Origin: JANXSS01 sp043729515
GTDB lineage: Bacteria; Pseudomonadota; Gammaproteobacteria; Burkholderiales; Burkholderiaceae_D
Assembly (NCBI GenBank): GCA_043729515.1
Contig: JAYTLK010000067.1
Location: 1 to 9,566 of the forward strand
Reading direction: 5' to 3'
Length of the DNA: 9,566 bases
Position numbers and translations under genes: made by a program. The notes under the pieces were generated by a model that was given only the letters and a program-made list of their open reading frames with translations, ran no database searches and was not told the DNA's origin. This document shows, piece by piece, positions 6,192-9,566 of the stretch; the first letter of the stretch is position 1; each line of letters starts with the position of its first letter.

Positions 6192-7183
6192 ATGTCATTC
6201 CAAGCAATCTATCTCACCAAAAACGATGACGGCAGCACCAATGCCTGCCTGCAGCAGCTCGATGCATCGCAGTTGCCAGCCGGCGCCGAGGTCTCGGTGC
6301 GCATCGACTATTCGACCGTCAACTACAAGGACGGTCTGGCCATCACCGGCCGCGCGCCGGTGGTGCGAACCTGGCCGATGGTGCCCGGCATCGACGGCGC
6401 CGGTGTCGTGCTGGCTTCGACCGATCCGCGCTGGCAGCCTGGAGACGCCTTCATCCTGAATGGCTGGGGAGTCGGCGAGACGCACATGGGTTGCCTGGCG
6501 CAACAGGCGCGGTTGAAAGCCGACTGGCTGATCCGCCGGCCGCCGACGCTTTCCGCACGTGACGCCATGGCCATCGGCACGGCGGGTTACACCGCCATGC
6601 TGAGTGCGCAGGCGCTCCAGGAGCAGGGGGTGCGCCCCGAACACGGCGACATCCTGGTCACCGGCGCCTCAGGCGGCGTGGGCAGCGTGGCGGTGGCGAT
6701 CCTCTCCGGCTGGGGATACCGGGTCGTCGCATCGACCGGCAAGCTTGGTGAAGCCGATTACCTGCATGCACTTGGCGCGACCGAGGTGATTGACCGCGCA
6801 AGCCTGGCGAGCCCGGGCAAACCGATCCAGAAGGAGCGCTGGGCCGGCGTCATCGATTCGGTGGGCTCGCATACTCTTGTCAACGCCGTGGCCCAGACCC
6901 GGTACGGCGGTGCAGTGACCGCCTGCGGCCTCGCGCAGGGCATGGATTTTCCAGCCTCGGTGGCACCCTTCATCCTGCGCGCCATCCGCTTGATCGGCAT
7001 CGACAGCGTGATGGCGTCGATTGCCGTGCGCGAGGCTGCCTGGACCCGTCTGGCAAGCGAGCTCGACATGACGAAGCTCGCTCTCATCACCCGTGAGATC
7101 GACCTCGGCGAGGCACTGATCGCCGCACCGCAGATCCTCGCTGGAAAAATTCGCGGCCGGTTGGTCGTCGATTGCCAGCGCCC

Positions 7184-7187
<4 letters not shown>
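6192..7187 (+). CDS. acuI: AcuI/YhdH-type NADPH-dependent acryloyl-CoA reductase (quinone oxidoreductase family, MDR)
   Basis: A 331-residue cytoplasmic medium-chain dehydrogenase/reductase without the structural-zinc loop. AcuI/YhdH enzymes reduce acryloyl-CoA to propionyl-CoA with NADPH and protect against this reactive acrylate derivative. Features include 'TVNYKDGLAITGR' (42-54), a hallmark of the subfamily, 'PGIDGAG', 'LNGWGVGETHMG', 'AMAIGTAGYTAML', the nucleotide-binding 'GASGGVGS' (158-165), 'VVASTGK', 'GVIDSVGS', 'GGAVTACGLAQG' and the C-terminal 'ILAGKIRGRLVVD'. The ATG is supported by GAGG 7 nt upstream. Its stop overlaps the GTG of the next gene (GTGA), so it is probably translated together with the transporter ATPase. 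Family membership is secure; the physiological substrate is less so, since relatives act on other enones and enoyl-CoAs. Confidence 0.9.
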
Positions 7188-9231
<2,044 letters not shown>

Positions 9232-9255
9232 GCGGACCGCTTGCCACTCAACAAC

Positions 9256-9272
9256 GCCGGCAATGGTCCGGC
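9256..9272 (+). other. Short hairpin between ATPase and binding-protein genes
   Basis: GCCGG (9256-9260) and CCGGC (9268-9272) flank a 7-nt loop in the 69-bp gap. No T-run follows. It could stabilise or segment the mRNA, as binding-protein genes often need higher expression than ATPase genes, or it could be chance in GC-rich DNA. Confidence 0.25.
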
Positions 9273-9300
9273 ATCCATCTCGTTCAGGAGTCTGATTCCA

Positions 9301-9566
9301 TGTCCATTTCGCGCCGTTCGTGTTTTTCCTCGATGACGCGGCGTTTGCCGGTTGCCGCAATCGCCATGCTGCTGGCCGCCAGCGCCGGCGCCCAAACCCT
9401 GCGCATCGGCCTTGCCGAGGACCCGGACGTGCTCGACCCGACGCTGGCGCGCAGTTTCGTCGGCCGCCTGGTGTTTGCCTCGCTGTGCGACAAGCTCTTC
9501 GACATCGATGAAAAACTGGCGATCGTGCCGCAACTGGCCAGCAGCTATCAATGGTCTCCCGACCAC
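9301..9566 (+). CDS. ABC transporter substrate-binding protein, family 5 (N-terminal part, runs off window)
   Basis: The first 88 codons of a periplasmic solute-binding protein of the dipeptide/oligopeptide class, truncated by the window edge. Residues 1-31 form a signal peptide: basic region (RR at 5-6 and 14-15), hydrophobic core PVAAIAMLLAASAGA, and a likely cleavage after ASA or AGA, just before QTLRIGL. The mature start 'LRIGLAEDPDVLDPTLARSFVGRLVFASLCDKLFDIDEKLAIVPQLASSYQWSPD' matches the family-5 opening, in which the conserved D..LDP and the 'Y..L...D....VP.LA..W' pattern begin the binding domain. GGAG at 9287-9290 is 10 nt from the ATG, somewhat long. The gene starts 69 bp after the ATPase stop, same strand, and is presumably the binding partner of this importer. 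Normal length would be about 500 residues. Confidence 0.9.

Noticed and set aside
5986..6459. Plus-strand open frame upstream of and overlapping acuI
   Set aside because: It runs into acuI in a different frame and the translation has no family features; acuI has its own GAGG ribosome site.

Overview
The window is about 60% GC with dense bacterial coding on both strands. The best taxonomic hint is the small DNA-binding protein at 2298-2591: its 'LKNDAALSRALEVAPP' and 'KIRHRRLP' signature is one I recall from Oxalobacteraceae and related Burkholderiales. The acuI-like gene with a peptide-type ABC transporter and the DUF2237 gene also fit a betaproteobacterium. This placement rests on memory of protein families, not on a search.

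Layout: (1) 141-2237 (+) is a membrane-anchored PAS-GGDEF-EAL protein for cyclic-di-GMP turnover. It ends in a strong hairpin that separates it from a convergent small helix-turn-helix gene (2298-2591, -). (2) After a 294-bp divergent intergenic region comes a flavin reductase-like FMN-binding protein (2886-3524, +). It converges, with only 33 bp between stops, on a secreted sorbosone-dehydrogenase-type quinoprotein (3558-4886, -). (3) A 344-bp divergent region without a convincing gene leads to a DUF2237 protein (5231-5629, +). A small acidic, Pro/Ala-rich hypothetical protein lies opposite it (5705-5965, -). (4) From 6192 to the window end, four plus-strand genes look like one transcription unit. 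These are an AcuI/YhdH-type reductase, two OppD/DppD- and OppF/DppF-type ATPases linked by GTGA and ATGA stop/start overlaps, and the first 88 codons of a family-5 solute-binding protein. The permease genes are not in view and presumably follow.

Functionally, the first half is a set of single genes: second-messenger signalling, a regulator, a flavoprotein and a periplasmic dehydrogenase. The second half is an uptake operon for peptides or similar small molecules, headed by a cytoplasmic reductase. Translational coupling of the reductase to the transporter suggests, but does not prove, that it acts on something derived from the imported compound.

I found no rRNA, tRNA, CRISPR array, insertion sequence or phage gene, and no obviously new multi-gene system. 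The most open items are the DUF2237 protein, the small acidic protein beside it, the small regulator with a nearby inverted repeat, and the reductase-transporter coupling.
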